From an uncultured Collinsella sp. (GTDB lineage Bacteria > Actinomycetota > Coriobacteriia > Coriobacteriales > Coriobacteriaceae): 64,000 nt of DNA. The stretch lies in assembly GCA_958352845.1 (NCBI GenBank), contig CATWQC010000008.1, forward strand, positions 24,917 to 88,916. Direction: 5' to 3'. A program made the translations under genes and the position numbers. The first letter of the stretch is position 1. Each line of letters opens with the position of its first letter. Below, one piece after another: positions 1-9,832 of the stretch. The notes under the pieces are model-generated. The model saw only the letters and a program-made list of their open reading frames with translations, ran no database searches and was not told the origin of the DNA.

Positions 1-34
1 GCGAACCCCGAGCAACACGGCTCGCGATATCAAA

Positions 35-1465
35 CTACTCGCCAAAGAACTCGTTGATCTTCTGCTCGTCGACACCGAAGAACCACGTCAGGACAAAGCC
101 GGCGGCATAGGCAAGCAGCATAGCGGCAACGTAGCCGAGTTGCTGGCCAGGAACGACGATCAGCAGGCCAAACAGACCGGAAACGCCCTGAGAAACCGTG
201 CCGATGTGAAGCAGCGCCGCGAGCGCGCCGCCAAATCCGGCACCCAGGCAGGCCGTCACAAACGGACGAACGAGCGGCAGCGTAACAGCATACATCAGAG
301 GCTCGCCCACACCCAGGATTCCAACGGGAATGGACTCTGCGACGTACTTCTTGAGCTTGGCGTTCTTGGTCTTAAAGTACAGCGCCAAACCGGCACCGAC
401 CTGGCCGCCGCCAGCCATCATAAGGATGGGAAGCAGGTAATTGATACCCTTGGTAGCGCCGTCGGGATCGTTGAGCATAGCGTGGATCGGCGTGAGCGCC
501 TGATGCAGGCCGACGGAAACCAGCGGCAAGAAGCCTGCCGACAGGATATAGCCGCCCAGGACGCCCAGCTTCTCGAAGATAAAGGTCAAAACGCTAAAGA
601 TGGCAGTCGTCAGCCATGCACCAACCGGCTGGATGACGAGCATCAGAGCAAAGGCGCCGATGATGAGCACCAGCAGCGGGGACAAGAACGTGTCGAGTGC
701 ATTGGGCATAACCTTGCGAATCTGACGCTCCATCCAGGCAAAAAATGCGCCAGCGATGAGAGCCGCGATCATGCCGCCCGCTGCGGGGTTGTACTGCGCA
801 TTGGTGAGCGGCAGCAGAATGGCAGTGGCAGGATCAGCCGCGCCAGGCGCAAGCAGGGGCATGGCACTGTTGGCGATACACATCATGCCGGCGATGCCGC
901 CCAGCGCAGCGGAGCCACCAAACTCACGTGCCGCGTTATAACCCACCAAGATGGGCAGATAGGCGAACAGGGCCCAGCCCATGGAACGAATGCCCTGGTA
1001 CCACCACTCGCCTGCAAGCGCGCCTGCCGTCGAGACGTTAATGACGTTGCAGATACCGTTGATGAGGCCAGCCGCAATGATGCCGGGAAGCAGGGCGACG
1101 AAGACATTGGAAATCTTCTTGAGGAAGGCCTGAACCGGCTTGGACTCGTACTTGGCCTTCTGCGCGGCCTTGTTCGTGGCCGCAGCGTCAACCACGCTCT
1201 CGTCGGCAACGCCTTTCGCAAGGCCGGTGAGCTTGGAGAACTCCTCGAGCACCTTATTCACCTTGCCCGGACCCAGCACGATCTGCATCGTGTCGTCCTC
1301 GACCAGGCCCATCACGCCGTCGAGCGCCTTAATGCCCTCCGTGTCGACGTTGCCCGCGTCTTTGACGGTCACGCGCAGGCGCGTCATGCACGCCGCGTTT
1401 GCTAGCACGTTGTCTTTACCGCCCAAAAGATCCAGCAGCTTTTGAGCCAGCTCTTTGTTCGTCAT
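35..1465 (-). CDS. murP: PTS EIIBC component, probably N-acetylmuramic acid specific
   Basis: 476 residues. It imports and phosphorylates a sugar using phosphate relayed from EIIA/HPr. An N-terminal EIIB domain (about 1-85) carries the expected phospho-cysteine in the motif AACMTRLRV near residue 26. A multi-spanning EIIC domain of the glucose/sucrose superfamily follows from about 105 to 470. There is no EIIA domain, so EIIA must come from elsewhere, as for E. coli MurP, which has a similar length. The ATG has a GGAGGAG Shine-Dalgarno. It is the last gene of a three-gene set behind a MurQ etherase and an RpiR-type regulator, and the N-acetylmuramate specificity is inferred from that context. 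A different beta-glucoside or sucrose-type substrate is possible. Confidence 0.85.
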   Translation of the reverse strand: MTNKELAQKLLDLLGGKDNVLANAACMTRLRVTVKDAGNVDTEGIKALDGVMGLVEDDTMQIVLGPGKVNKVLEEFSKLTGLAKGVADESVVDAAATNKAAQKAKYESKPVQAFLKKISNVFVALLPGIIAAGLINGICNVINVSTAGALAGEWWYQGIRSMGWALFAYLPILVGYNAAREFGGSAALGGIAGMMCIANSAMPLLAPGAADPATAILLPLTNAQYNPAAGGMIAALIAGAFFAWMERQIRKVMPNALDTFLSPLLVLIIGAFALMLVIQPVGAWLTTAIFSVLTFIFEKLGVLGGYILSAGFLPLVSVGLHQALTPIHAMLNDPDGATKGINYLLPILMMAGGGQVGAGLALYFKTKNAKLKKYVAESIPVGILGVGEPLMYAVTLPLVRPFVTACLGAGFGGALAALLHIGTVSQGVSGLFGLLIVVPGQQLGYVAAMLLAYAAGFVLTWFFGVDEQKINEFFGE

Positions 1466-1522
1466 AACTCCTCCTTGTATTGGGTATCTCGTCTGGATGT
1501 CATATCAGCTCACGCCGCGCAC

Positions 1523-2446
<924 letters not shown>

Positions 2447-2456
2447 TTCATTCACC

Positions 2457-3308
2457 TCATCTTTCCTGTTTCTCGATGTAGTTTTGCTTAATGACATGCG
2501 TCGCCCGTTCGTAGTCGCTGGCAACGTAAGCAGCGTACAGGGCATCGACAACCATAAGCTGGGCCATACGCGAAGCCATGGCACCGCTGCGGACCAAGGG
2601 TTCACTCGCGGCGACGCCGAGCACGGCATCGGCCATGGTGGCAAGCTTGGATGATCCATCTACTTTGGTAACGGCCACGACGGGACAGTTGTGACGTTGA
2701 GCCTCGGCGGTGCAGTCCAGCACCTCTTGCGTCAAGCCCGAGTAGCTAAAGGCGATTGCCATATCGCCCTCATGCATGTTCTTGGCACACAAGAGCTGAT
2801 CATGCCAGTCGTCGTACAGATGGCACTCTTTGTCGACACGCATGAGCTTTTGCGCCAGATCGTGTGCGACCAAACGAGAGGCACCAATACCGAACAGATT
2901 GACCGCGCGTGCCCGCTTAAGACGGGCCGCGCATCGCTCCAAGACGGTGTAATCGAGCGTTCGCGCCGTCGCCTCGATCGTTCGCACGTTGCTTTTCATC
3001 ACCTTCCCCACGATACGTTCGACGCTGTCATCCATGGAGATGTCCTCGAGGGCAACGTCTTTCTTGTCACCTAAGAGCGCCAGCTCGGCAATCAGTTCGC
3101 GCTGGAACTCCTTGTAGCCCGCAAAACCCAAACGCTTGCAAAAGCGCAAAATGCTCGAGGGCGAGGAGAACGTGACATCGGCAAGACCGCGGACGGACAG
3201 CCCGACCACCTCGTGCGGATGAGCGCTTACATATGCGATGACATTGCGTTCCGCCGGGCTCGCGCTGAGCTCACGCTCGCGAAGCCGCAAAAGCAATCCG
3301 TTTGCCAT
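2457..3308 (-). CDS. RpiR-family regulator, MurR-like
   Basis: 283 residues from the ATG at 3308. An N-terminal RpiR helix-turn-helix (about 1-80, including SPSSILRFCKRLGF) is followed by a SIS sugar-phosphate-binding domain (about 110-245, containing LFGIGASRLVAHDLAQK). It probably controls this operon in response to MurNAc-6-phosphate; that is inferred from its place at the head of murQ-murP. A GTG three codons further upstream is in frame, but the GGAGG Shine-Dalgarno sits 8 nt before the ATG and directly against the GTG, so the ATG is preferred. Confidence 0.88.
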   Translation of the reverse strand: MANGLLLRLRERELSASPAERNVIAYVSAHPHEVVGLSVRGLADVTFSSPSSILRFCKRLGFAGYKEFQRELIAELALLGDKKDVALEDISMDDSVERIVGKVMKSNVRTIEATARTLDYTVLERCAARLKRARAVNLFGIGASRLVAHDLAQKLMRVDKECHLYDDWHDQLLCAKNMHEGDMAIAFSYSGLTQEVLDCTAEAQRHNCPVVAVTKVDGSSKLATMADAVLGVAASEPLVRSGAMASRMAQLMVVDALYAAYVASDYERATHVIKQNYIEKQER

Positions 3309-3407
3309 CTCAAACACCTCCGTTGAGAAGAATTAAAGACCAACGAACGATTCGTACCGTATACAAACAGCTTTTGCGGTACATTGTGCCGCATCGTGGC
3401 GCACAAA

Positions 3408-3431
3408 GGGCGAGCGTTCTACCGCTCGCCC
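3408..3431 (-). terminator. Probable terminator of the VanZ-like gene
   Basis: A perfect 9-bp GC-rich stem (gggcgagcg and cgctcgccc) with a 6-nt loop lies about 80 bp downstream of the VanZ-like gene. On the minus strand it is followed by ctttgtg, a weak T-tract. Confidence 0.55.
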
Positions 3432-3512
3432 CTCAAATCCGACCGCTCGGAAATACGCGCGACACAAAATAATTCAACAAGGTCGCATTATCAGAAACGG
3501 GTTTGTTACCGG

Positions 3513-4094
3513 CTAGCGCCTCGCATGGGCGCCGATCGGCCGAGTCGCATGGCGCACCAACGCCGCTGCCAGCAATACCAACAGCATGGCGGTGACATAG
3601 CCCGCAGCATCGAATCCTAAATCGATAACGTCGAAATGCCTTCCGGGAACAAAGATCTTATGCACCTGATCGCCAACGGAGCAGGCAGCGCAAAAGAGCA
3701 ATACGGGCACGCAACGGGAGCATACGCTCCACGGACGCCTGGAAAAGCAAACCACGACCACCGAGGCGAACAATCCGACGAAGAAAAACTCTACGGTATG
3801 GGCAACGCGACGGACGTTCGTGCCCACCCACATGCGAATGGAAGCAAGTCGGCCAGACCGGACATTCGAGGCAGCCGAATCGGTGCCCCCGGTCATTCCG
3901 TTCTCCGCCTGAGCTTCACCCGTGGCATCGGCAGCCTGAACGCCCGTAGCCTGACCCTCCACCACACGCGCGGTGGACTCGCTCAGCAACGACGTCTCCA
4001 CCGCATTTTGCTCCGTCAGCACCCAGATGCCCGCCAGCGTTGCAGCGAACAGAACGATCGCGGTCCATCCGATTATTTGTTTTACGCGCGCCAA
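3513..4094 (-). CDS. VanZ-like membrane protein
   Basis: 193 residues. There is an N-terminal membrane segment (about 8-26), a hydrophilic extracytoplasmic stretch rich in Ala, Gly and Thr (about 27-90), then a VanZ-like core with three further membrane segments. The core carries HTVEFFFVGLF and the signature GDQVHKIFVPGRHFDVIDLG, close to the VanZ consensus (D/E-x-x-H-x-x-F-x-P-G-R ... D-x-x-x-D). VanZ relatives are linked to low-level teicoplanin resistance and envelope functions; the role here is unknown. The start is a TTG with a strong GGAGG 7 nt upstream. It has no obvious operon partner. Confidence 0.75.
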   Translation of the reverse strand: MARVKQIIGWTAIVLFAATLAGIWVLTEQNAVETSLLSESTARVVEGQATGVQAADATGEAQAENGMTGGTDSAASNVRSGRLASIRMWVGTNVRRVAHTVEFFFVGLFASVVVVCFSRRPWSVCSRCVPVLLFCAACSVGDQVHKIFVPGRHFDVIDLGFDAAGYVTAMLLVLLAAALVRHATRPIGAHARR

Positions 4095-4199
4095 GGGCCA
4101 ACCTCCTTTTTTTGAATATCAGCGAGTGTAGCCCCAAATGGCATCGTCACCGTATCAAAATTTGAATCGCAACAGGAAGCGACAAAGCGACGCAAACCC

Positions 4200-4805
4200 C
4201 TACCCCGCCTCGCGCATCCAGCGATCGAACGTCCCCACGCACACGCCCAGGCACTTTGCTGCCTGGCTGCGGGTAATATCGCCCGCCTCATAGCTATCGC
4301 GCACCAGCTCAAACTGAGGAGGGCACGGCTTGCGAGGTCGACCGAAACGGACCCCTCGCGCCCGCGCCGCTGCAATTCCCTCCGCTTGGCGCCGATGGAT
4401 ATTCTCGCGCTCCACCTGCGCCACGTAGCTCAGCAGTTGCAGCACAATATCGGCAATCAGGACGTTGGTCACATCCGGCGCGCCGCTGGCCCTAGCGCGC
4501 GTGTCAAGCAATGGCATGTCCAACACCACAATGGCAACCCCGAGCTCCTTGGTAATGCGTCGCCATTCCTCAAGAATCTCGGAGTAATTACGGCCAAGTC
4601 GGTCGATAGAAAGCACCACCAGTACGTCCCCGTCTCCCAGGACGTGCAGCAGCTCGCGATAACGCGGTCGATCGAAGTCCTTGCCGCTCGCATGGTCGGC
4701 ATAAATATTCGCCGAGCCCACGCCATAGGCGCCCAGCGCATCCAGCTGCCGATTAAGGTTCTGATCGCGCGAACTCACCCGCGCATAACCGTACACCGTC
4801 GCCAT
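4200..4805 (-). CDS. Serine recombinase of the resolvase/invertase family
   Basis: 201 residues from the ATG at 4805. The N-terminal catalytic domain has the nucleophile region YARVSSRDQNLNRQ and the downstream SIDRLGRNYSEI arginine motif, then the long E helix (VAQVERENIHRRQAEGIAAAR). It ends in the usual C-terminal helix-turn-helix (ITRSQAAKCLGVCVGTFDRW). It looks intact. Proteins of this size are Tn3-type resolvases or Gin/Hin-type invertases. No transposase lies next to it and I saw no clear invertible segment. A repeat that recurs upstream of secA lies 23 bp before its start. Confidence 0.85.
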   Translation of the reverse strand: MATVYGYARVSSRDQNLNRQLDALGAYGVGSANIYADHASGKDFDRPRYRELLHVLGDGDVLVVLSIDRLGRNYSEILEEWRRITKELGVAIVVLDMPLLDTRARASGAPDVTNVLIADIVLQLLSYVAQVERENIHRRQAEGIAAARARGVRFGRPRKPCPPQFELVRDSYEAGDITRSQAAKCLGVCVGTFDRWMREAG

Positions 4806-4828
4806 CTCATCCCCGCTTTCTTGTAAAC

Positions 4829-4858
4829 CTGCCAAAAAGGGACAGGTTTATTTTGGTA
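4829..4858. repeat. Dispersed intergenic repeat F, copy 1
   Basis: About 30 bp containing aacctgccaaaaagggacag followed by gtttattttg. The same sequence lies upstream of secA at about 16957-16987, in the same orientation. The aacctg and caggtt ends can pair in a short hairpin. It sits just upstream of the serine recombinase gene. It may be a remnant of a mobile repeat or a shared regulatory sequence; function unknown. Confidence 0.6.
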
Positions 4859-4926
4859 GGTTTTACCTCTCAAATAGCAGGTAAGCGGGCGGCCGAGCAG
4901 ACGGCAAGGTAGCCACTATTCAAATG

Positions 4927-4956
4927 CGGAGGGCGGCCCCGAAAGACCGCCCTCCG
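4927..4956 (-). terminator. Terminator hairpin downstream of rnr
   Basis: A perfect 10-bp stem (cggagggcgg and ccgccctccg) with a 10-nt loop starts 26 bp after the rnr stop codon on the minus strand. The downstream T-content is modest (catttgaatag). Confidence 0.6.
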
Positions 4957-4982
4957 CTCTCTCGCCACGAGTCGGGATTTAG

Positions 4983-7118
4983 CTAATGGATAAGCTTAAA
5001 GTCCAAGTGCCCACGCGTGGTATTGACGCGCGAGACCTCGATAATCACGCGCTGCCCCAGCTCGTAACGGGTGCCCGTGTCGGCACCTGTGAGCGTTAGC
5101 GCGTCCTCGTCGAACTCGAACCACTCGTTGCCCAGGCTCTTAATTGAAACCAGGCCCTCGACCTGCGTTAGGTCCAAGCGCACAAAGAGGCCCATGCTGC
5201 TAACCCACGAGACGGTTCCGGCATAGCGCTCGCCCAGACGGTCCTCATAGTACTGGGCAATCTTGATCTTTTGCGTCGCATGGCTGGCGGCATCTGCCGC
5301 GCGCTCGGCATCGCTGCATGCGCGGCAGATCTGCGGCAGAATGCGCGGCAGCGACTCGCGCCCCTTGCCGATCAGCCGCGGCGTACGGACCAAGGCGTCC
5401 TTGCCGCCGAGCTGCTCATAGGCCAACTGCAGTTTGAGCACGCGGTGCACCACCAGATCGGGGTAGCGACGGATGGGACTCGTAAAGTGACAGTAGCACG
5501 GCGCGGCGAGCGCAAAGTGGCCCTCGTTGCGCGGCTTGTACAGCGCGCGCTGCATGCTGCGCAGAAGCAGCGTGTTAACGAGCGGTGCGTTGGCCGTACC
5601 GGCGGCAGCATCAACTGCAGCCTGCAGCTCATCGGGGCTCCCCAGGGCAATACCGGCAGCACGGCGATCATCGATGATGCCTAGCTGCGCCAGCGCAACG
5701 GCGGCACCGTGCAGACTATCGGGGCTCGGATCCTCATGCACGCGATAGCAGGCCTCGATATCACGGTCTGCCAGCCACTCTGCAACGCACTCGTTGGCGA
5801 GCAGCATGGCCTCCTCGATAAGCGACGTGGCACACGAACGCTCACGCGCCACAATCTGCACGGGTACTCCGTCCTCATCCAACAGAGCACGAATCTCGGC
5901 CGTGTCAAAATCGACTGAACCGCGGGCGCGACGGATACGACGGCGAAGTTCGGCGAGTTCGTTAGCGGCGACAAGGAAATCGCCGAGGTCGACGTTGTAG
6001 CCGCGGGCGGCCTCCTCGCACGCAAGACCGCGCTCAAGCGCTTCCTCGCGCGAGGCCTCAGCAGCCTCAACGTCCTCAGCGGCGCCTTCCAGCACCGAAT
6101 ACTCAACCGCGCCGGCACGCACCAGTAGCGCCTCGGCGCCGTCATAGTCCATACGCACACGCGAGCGAATCACGCTGGGGTACGGATCGTAATGCCGCAC
6201 GCGACCCCGCTCATCGAGCTCGATATCGACGGTAAACGCAAGACGGTCCTCGTCAGGGCGAAGCGAGCACAGGTCACAGGACAGGCGTTCGGGCAGCATG
6301 GGAAGCACGCGATCGGCCAGATACACCGATGTCGTACGATGGCGAGCCTCAAGATCGATATGCCCGTCCCAAGCCACATAGTGTGAAACGTCGGCGATAT
6401 GCACACCCAGCTTGTAGCCACCCTCGGGCGTGCGCTCCAGCGAAATGGCATCGTCAAAGTCGCGCGCGTCGACCGGGTCGATCGTGATGACAAAGCGGTC
6501 GCGCAGATCGCGGCGGAGCGGGTCCTTAAGCGCCGCGGACACATCGAGCGAAAGCCCCTCGGCCTCGTCTAGCGCGGTCTCGGGATAGCTATCGGTATAG
6601 CCGTAACGCGCCATCACATATTGAACGCCCAAATCGGGCGCGTCATCTCCGCCAATGCGGCGTTCGATCGTCACGGTGCCCGATTCCAGGCGCGTCGGGT
6701 AGGTCAAAATGCGCGCGACAACGGCATCACCCGGGTGGACACCCAGACGATCCGCCGAGGTATCCTCGGGCAAAATGAAGAAGTCGGCCTTCAAGCGCGA
6801 ATCGAGCGGCTCGATCACACCGAGCGGACCGGCGGTCTGGTACGTACCCACCACGCTTATGGCTGCGCGCTCAACTACGCCCTCGATCACGGCGCGACGC
6901 TCGCCATGCGGGCTATTCTTAATGCTCACGGCAACGGTATCGCCGTCCATGATCTCACGCTTGCCGCGACCCATGACCTTGTAGTCGCCATTCTCGGTTA
7001 TGACATAGGCACTGTGCTCATGGAGCTGCACGCGCCCGGTCAGGCTCGGACGGCGTTCGCTGCGCACCGGCCCGCGCTTATTGCGAGCTCCACGCTTATG
7101 CTTGTTATTGCGTCCCAT
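4983..7118 (-). CDS. rnr: Ribonuclease R (RNase II/R family 3'-5' exoribonuclease)
   Basis: 711 residues. It degrades structured RNA processively from the 3' end in the cytoplasm. A basic N-terminus (about 1-25) precedes cold-shock-like OB domains (about 26-180). The RNB catalytic domain (about 200-540) shows the metal-binding motif DPVDARDFDDAIS at 213-225. A C-terminal S1 domain (about 625-705) includes YAGTVSWVSSMGLFVRLD. The length fits RNase R better than the shorter RNase II. The ATG follows a good AGGAGG. A hairpin terminator lies immediately downstream. Confidence 0.92.
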   Translation of the reverse strand: MGRNNKHKRGARNKRGPVRSERRPSLTGRVQLHEHSAYVITENGDYKVMGRGKREIMDGDTVAVSIKNSPHGERRAVIEGVVERAAISVVGTYQTAGPLGVIEPLDSRLKADFFILPEDTSADRLGVHPGDAVVARILTYPTRLESGTVTIERRIGGDDAPDLGVQYVMARYGYTDSYPETALDEAEGLSLDVSAALKDPLRRDLRDRFVITIDPVDARDFDDAISLERTPEGGYKLGVHIADVSHYVAWDGHIDLEARHRTTSVYLADRVLPMLPERLSCDLCSLRPDEDRLAFTVDIELDERGRVRHYDPYPSVIRSRVRMDYDGAEALLVRAGAVEYSVLEGAAEDVEAAEASREEALERGLACEEAARGYNVDLGDFLVAANELAELRRRIRRARGSVDFDTAEIRALLDEDGVPVQIVARERSCATSLIEEAMLLANECVAEWLADRDIEACYRVHEDPSPDSLHGAAVALAQLGIIDDRRAAGIALGSPDELQAAVDAAAGTANAPLVNTLLLRSMQRALYKPRNEGHFALAAPCYCHFTSPIRRYPDLVVHRVLKLQLAYEQLGGKDALVRTPRLIGKGRESLPRILPQICRACSDAERAADAASHATQKIKIAQYYEDRLGERYAGTVSWVSSMGLFVRLDLTQVEGLVSIKSLGNEWFEFDEDALTLTGADTGTRYELGQRVIIEVSRVNTTRGHLDFKLIH

Positions 7119-7194
7119 GGCGCCTCCTAACTATCGATTGCGAACTCCAAAGAGTCTACCCAAATGATTCGCTTTCCTGCCGTCCCCTAGGGAT

Positions 7195-7229
7195 CAAAAA
7201 ACGGGCCGCCCCATAAGAGACGACCCGTT
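7195..7229 (-). terminator. Rho-independent terminator after ftsX
   Basis: On the minus strand, acgggtcgtctc pairs with ggggcggcccgt and is followed by six T residues (plus-strand aaaaaa at 7196-7201). It lies 25 bp downstream of the ftsX stop. Confidence 0.75.
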
Positions 7230-7253
7230 GGAAGGGATGAGTTCCAGGCGTGC

Positions 7254-8174
7254 CTACACGCGCAGGTAGCGGCGCATGGCGATGGCAGAACCAAAGAGAC
7301 CGATAATCACACCGACCAGAATCAGCGCAGCATAGGTCACCAGGTAGTACTGCATCGGCAGGGCAAACGACATCCAGCCGATGCTCTCCTGCAGACGCGG
7401 AATCATCAAATTGCGCAGCAGCTCCAGAACGCCGATGGAAAGCAGCGAGCCCAAAATGGCCTGCAGCACGCCCTCGGTGATAAACGGGCCGCGAATGAAG
7501 CCGTTGCTGGCGCCGACCAGACGCATAATCGCAATCTCACGACGACGCGCCGTGATGGACAGGCGAATCGTGTTGTTGATGAAGATGAATGCGATAAAGG
7601 TCAGAAGGCCAACGAGCACCACGGCGGCGATGCGGATGTAGTTGGTCACCTGGAACAGGCGGCTCACTTCCTCCTGGCCGTACAGCACGCTCGCGTTGAC
7701 GTCGCCGTCATCCGCGATCTTCTGGAAATCGGCATTCTTCTTGAGCTTCTCTGCCGTGCTTTCGACCTTGGACGGATCGTCCATCTCAATTGCAAACGAA
7801 GCCGGCAGCGGGTTCTGGCCATCGAGCGCGCTCATGGTGGCGTCGGCGTTGCCCGACATCTTGCTCGTATACTCGGCCAGCGCATCGTCCTTGTCCTTAT
7901 AGGTCACGGACTTGACGTTATTCCACGTCTTAAGCTCGGCCTCAAAAGCCTGAACATCGGCCTGATCGGCGTCATCACTAATGAACGCGTTGATGACAAC
8001 CTGATCCTCGACGGTGCCGATCACGGAGTTCAGCATCGCGGAGCCCATGATAAACAGGCCGATGATAAACAGCGAAAGGAAGATCGTGATGACGGCGCCG
8101 AGCGAGGTAGTCCAGTTACGGAAGAAGTGGCTGATTGCCTCTTTGAAGGAGTAGCCAACGTTAGTTGGTGCCAT
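7254..8174 (-). CDS. ftsX: Cell division protein FtsX
   Basis: 306 residues. FtsX is the membrane partner of FtsE; together they control peptidoglycan hydrolases at the septum. The topology is typical: one membrane segment near residues 25-48, an extracytoplasmic domain of about 120 residues, then three membrane segments in the C-terminal half (around 175-197, 225-250 and 275-300), including the conserved RRREIAIMRLVGASNGFIRG block. The start overlaps the end of ftsE by 14 bp, so the pair is almost certainly co-translated. A terminator follows. Confidence 0.93.
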   Translation of the reverse strand: MAPTNVGYSFKEAISHFFRNWTTSLGAVITIFLSLFIIGLFIMGSAMLNSVIGTVEDQVVINAFISDDADQADVQAFEAELKTWNNVKSVTYKDKDDALAEYTSKMSGNADATMSALDGQNPLPASFAIEMDDPSKVESTAEKLKKNADFQKIADDGDVNASVLYGQEEVSRLFQVTNYIRIAAVVLVGLLTFIAFIFINNTIRLSITARRREIAIMRLVGASNGFIRGPFITEGVLQAILGSLLSIGVLELLRNLMIPRLQESIGWMSFALPMQYYLVTYAALILVGVIIGLFGSAIAMRRYLRV

Positions 8175-9381
8175 AGTTGCCGTAACCTCCCCTCTCCTGG
8201 TCGCGGATAACGTGGCCGCCCTCGAGGGCGATCACGCGACGGTGCATGCTATCGACCATCTCGCGGTCGTGCGTGGCGACGATCACGGTGGTGCCGGTGC
8301 GGTTAATACGCTCGAGCAGCTTCATGATTCCCAGCGAGATCGCCGGGTCGAGGTTGCCCGTCGGCTCGTCGCAGATCAGCAGCGGCGGACGGTTGACCAT
8401 AGCGCGGGCGACGGCAACGCGCTGCTGCTCGCCACCGGAAAGCTGGTCGGGCAGCGAGTCCATCTGATCGGCCAGGCCGACCAGACGCAGCACCTCGGGC
8501 ACCTGGCTGCGAATGACGCCCTTGGGCTTGCCGATGCACTGCAGGGCAAACGCCACGTTTTCGTAGGCGGTCTTTTGCGGCAGAAGCTTAAAGTCCTGGA
8601 ACACGGCGCCAATCTGGCGGCGCAGGAACGGAACCTTGCGGTTCTTGATCTTCATGAGGTCCTGACCGGCAACCAGGATGCGGCCGCTCGTCGGCTTGAC
8701 GTCGCGGTTGAGCGTCGACAGCAGCGTGGTCTTACCCGAGCCGGAGTGACCGACCAGGAAGACGAACTCGCCAGGATAGATCTCGATGTTGATGTCGTCG
8801 AGTGCGGGCTTGTTGGGCTGTGCCGGATAGATCTTGGTGACATGCTCCATAAGGATGACGGGCTCGACACCGGCCTGCTTGGCCATCTTCTTGCGGCTGG
8901 CCTGCGGATCGATGGGCGCAAACACCGACGTAAAATCGGGGTTGTTGAGCGCGTTATCGAGGCTTGCGACCTCGGCGGCCTGATCGCTCTCGACCACCGG
9001 GGCAGCAGGCTGCGTGGGGTCGGGAATAGCGGCAAAGAGACCGGACTGCGCAGGCTGAGGAGCCGGCGTCGCAGGGGCCATGGGGTCGGGAATGCCGGCC
9101 ATGGTAGGCTGCGGCGTGGCGGCGCCAGCCTGAGGCTGCTCCACGCGAGCGGTCACGGGCTGAACGGGCTCAAAACCCGCCGTGCCGGAAAGCGCGACAT
9201 CGCTGGTGGGATTGTAGGCAAAGGGATCGGATGCCGGCTGTGCCTGATCTGCCGGCTGAGCGGGGGCCTGAGCAACAGGCTGGCCCTCTGAATCCGGAGT
9301 GGCGAAACGACTGCCCTGGACGCCTGCCTGCGTCTTGGGGGCATCATCGCCCGCACCGGAGGTACGGAAGTGGTTACCCAC
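8161..9381 (-). CDS. ftsE: Cell division ATP-binding protein FtsE with a long disordered N-terminal extension
   Basis: 406 residues. The C-terminal 233 residues are a full FtsE ATPase: Walker A GHSGSGKTT, Q-loop QDFKLLPQK, signature LSGGEQQRVAVARAM, Walker B LLICDEPTGNLDP and an H-loop in VATHDRE. About 173 residues precede it, rich in Pro, Ala, Gln, Thr and Asp, with the repeated element IPDP and no predicted fold by eye. FtsE is normally about 220-230 residues. The extension is probably translated: its GTG start has AAGGAG 5 nt upstream, and I see no strong ribosome site near the core. It is probably co-expressed with the overlapping ftsX. Confidence 0.93.
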   Translation of the reverse strand: MGNHFRTSGAGDDAPKTQAGVQGSRFATPDSEGQPVAQAPAQPADQAQPASDPFAYNPTSDVALSGTAGFEPVQPVTARVEQPQAGAATPQPTMAGIPDPMAPATPAPQPAQSGLFAAIPDPTQPAAPVVESDQAAEVASLDNALNNPDFTSVFAPIDPQASRKKMAKQAGVEPVILMEHVTKIYPAQPNKPALDDINIEIYPGEFVFLVGHSGSGKTTLLSTLNRDVKPTSGRILVAGQDLMKIKNRKVPFLRRQIGAVFQDFKLLPQKTAYENVAFALQCIGKPKGVIRSQVPEVLRLVGLADQMDSLPDQLSGGEQQRVAVARAMVNRPPLLICDEPTGNLDPAISLGIMKLLERINRTGTTVIVATHDREMVDSMHRRVIALEGGHVIRDQERGGYGNYGTN

Positions 9382-9484
9382 TGGTGCTCCTTATCGTCGT
9401 GCGTTTAAACTACATGAGCGCTTAATATTTTAGCAGCATTAGCTTTGCTGCACATAAGAAGCATGGCCGTGTTTGGGTCCCTCC

Positions 9485-9607
9485 GGCCGGACACAGGGTT
9501 GCTTTCCAAATCGTCCTCGGACATGTCGGAGCCTCCGCTGCGCACTACGTGCGGCGGGGGCTCCTCCGTCCTGCGGAAAGATTTGGAAAGCAACCCTGTG
9601 TCCGGCC
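9485..9607. repeat. Large intergenic palindrome D, 27-bp perfect arms
   Basis: Left arm 9485-9511 and right arm 9581-9607 are exact reverse complements (the core reads ggacacagggttgctttcc on the left). The 69 bp between them contains a second, imperfect stem (ggagcctccgctgcgcac against gtgcggcgggggctcc). As RNA it would form a hairpin of about 120 nt. It lies in the 450-bp gap between ftsE and the transketolase terminator and encodes nothing obvious. It resembles a small non-autonomous palindromic element; no recognisable transposase gene is nearby. Confidence 0.8.
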
Positions 9608-9748
9608 TGCGGCCACTAGGGGGCCGACGCACCAGCTTGAGATGCCGTGCACACAAAGTTGGGAGGGTCTGAATTGCACTTTGCTGGTCTGGGCCCGTTT
9701 CCCGGAGAAAGCCCTTACTTGGTGCGGGCCTAATTTGTTTGTTGCCGA

Positions 9749-9786
9749 CAAAAAACAGGGGCGTCCTCTTTGAGGACGCCCCTGTT
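9749..9786 (-). terminator. Rho-independent terminator of the transketolase operon
   Basis: A perfect 15-bp stem (aacaggggcgtcctc and its complement) with a 3-nt loop, followed on the minus strand by a T-run (plus-strand aaaaaa from about 9750). It sits 46 bp after the transketolase stop. The rest of the gap between 9607 and 9749 shows no gene that I can recognise. Confidence 0.85.
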
Positions 9787-9832
9787 ATGGATTGCATACG
9801 GTTGCTGAAGCGATACTTTGCCTCGTCTTGTC

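Noticed and set aside
4200..4858. Invertible promoter controlled by the serine recombinase
   Set aside because: No pair of inverted sites was found nearby; the repeat recurs only in direct orientation 12 kb away.
9608..9748. Structural RNA (SRP RNA, RNase P or tmRNA) in the gap
   Set aside because: None of the conserved cores of these RNAs was recognised; only a loose ggcccg/cgggcc pairing.
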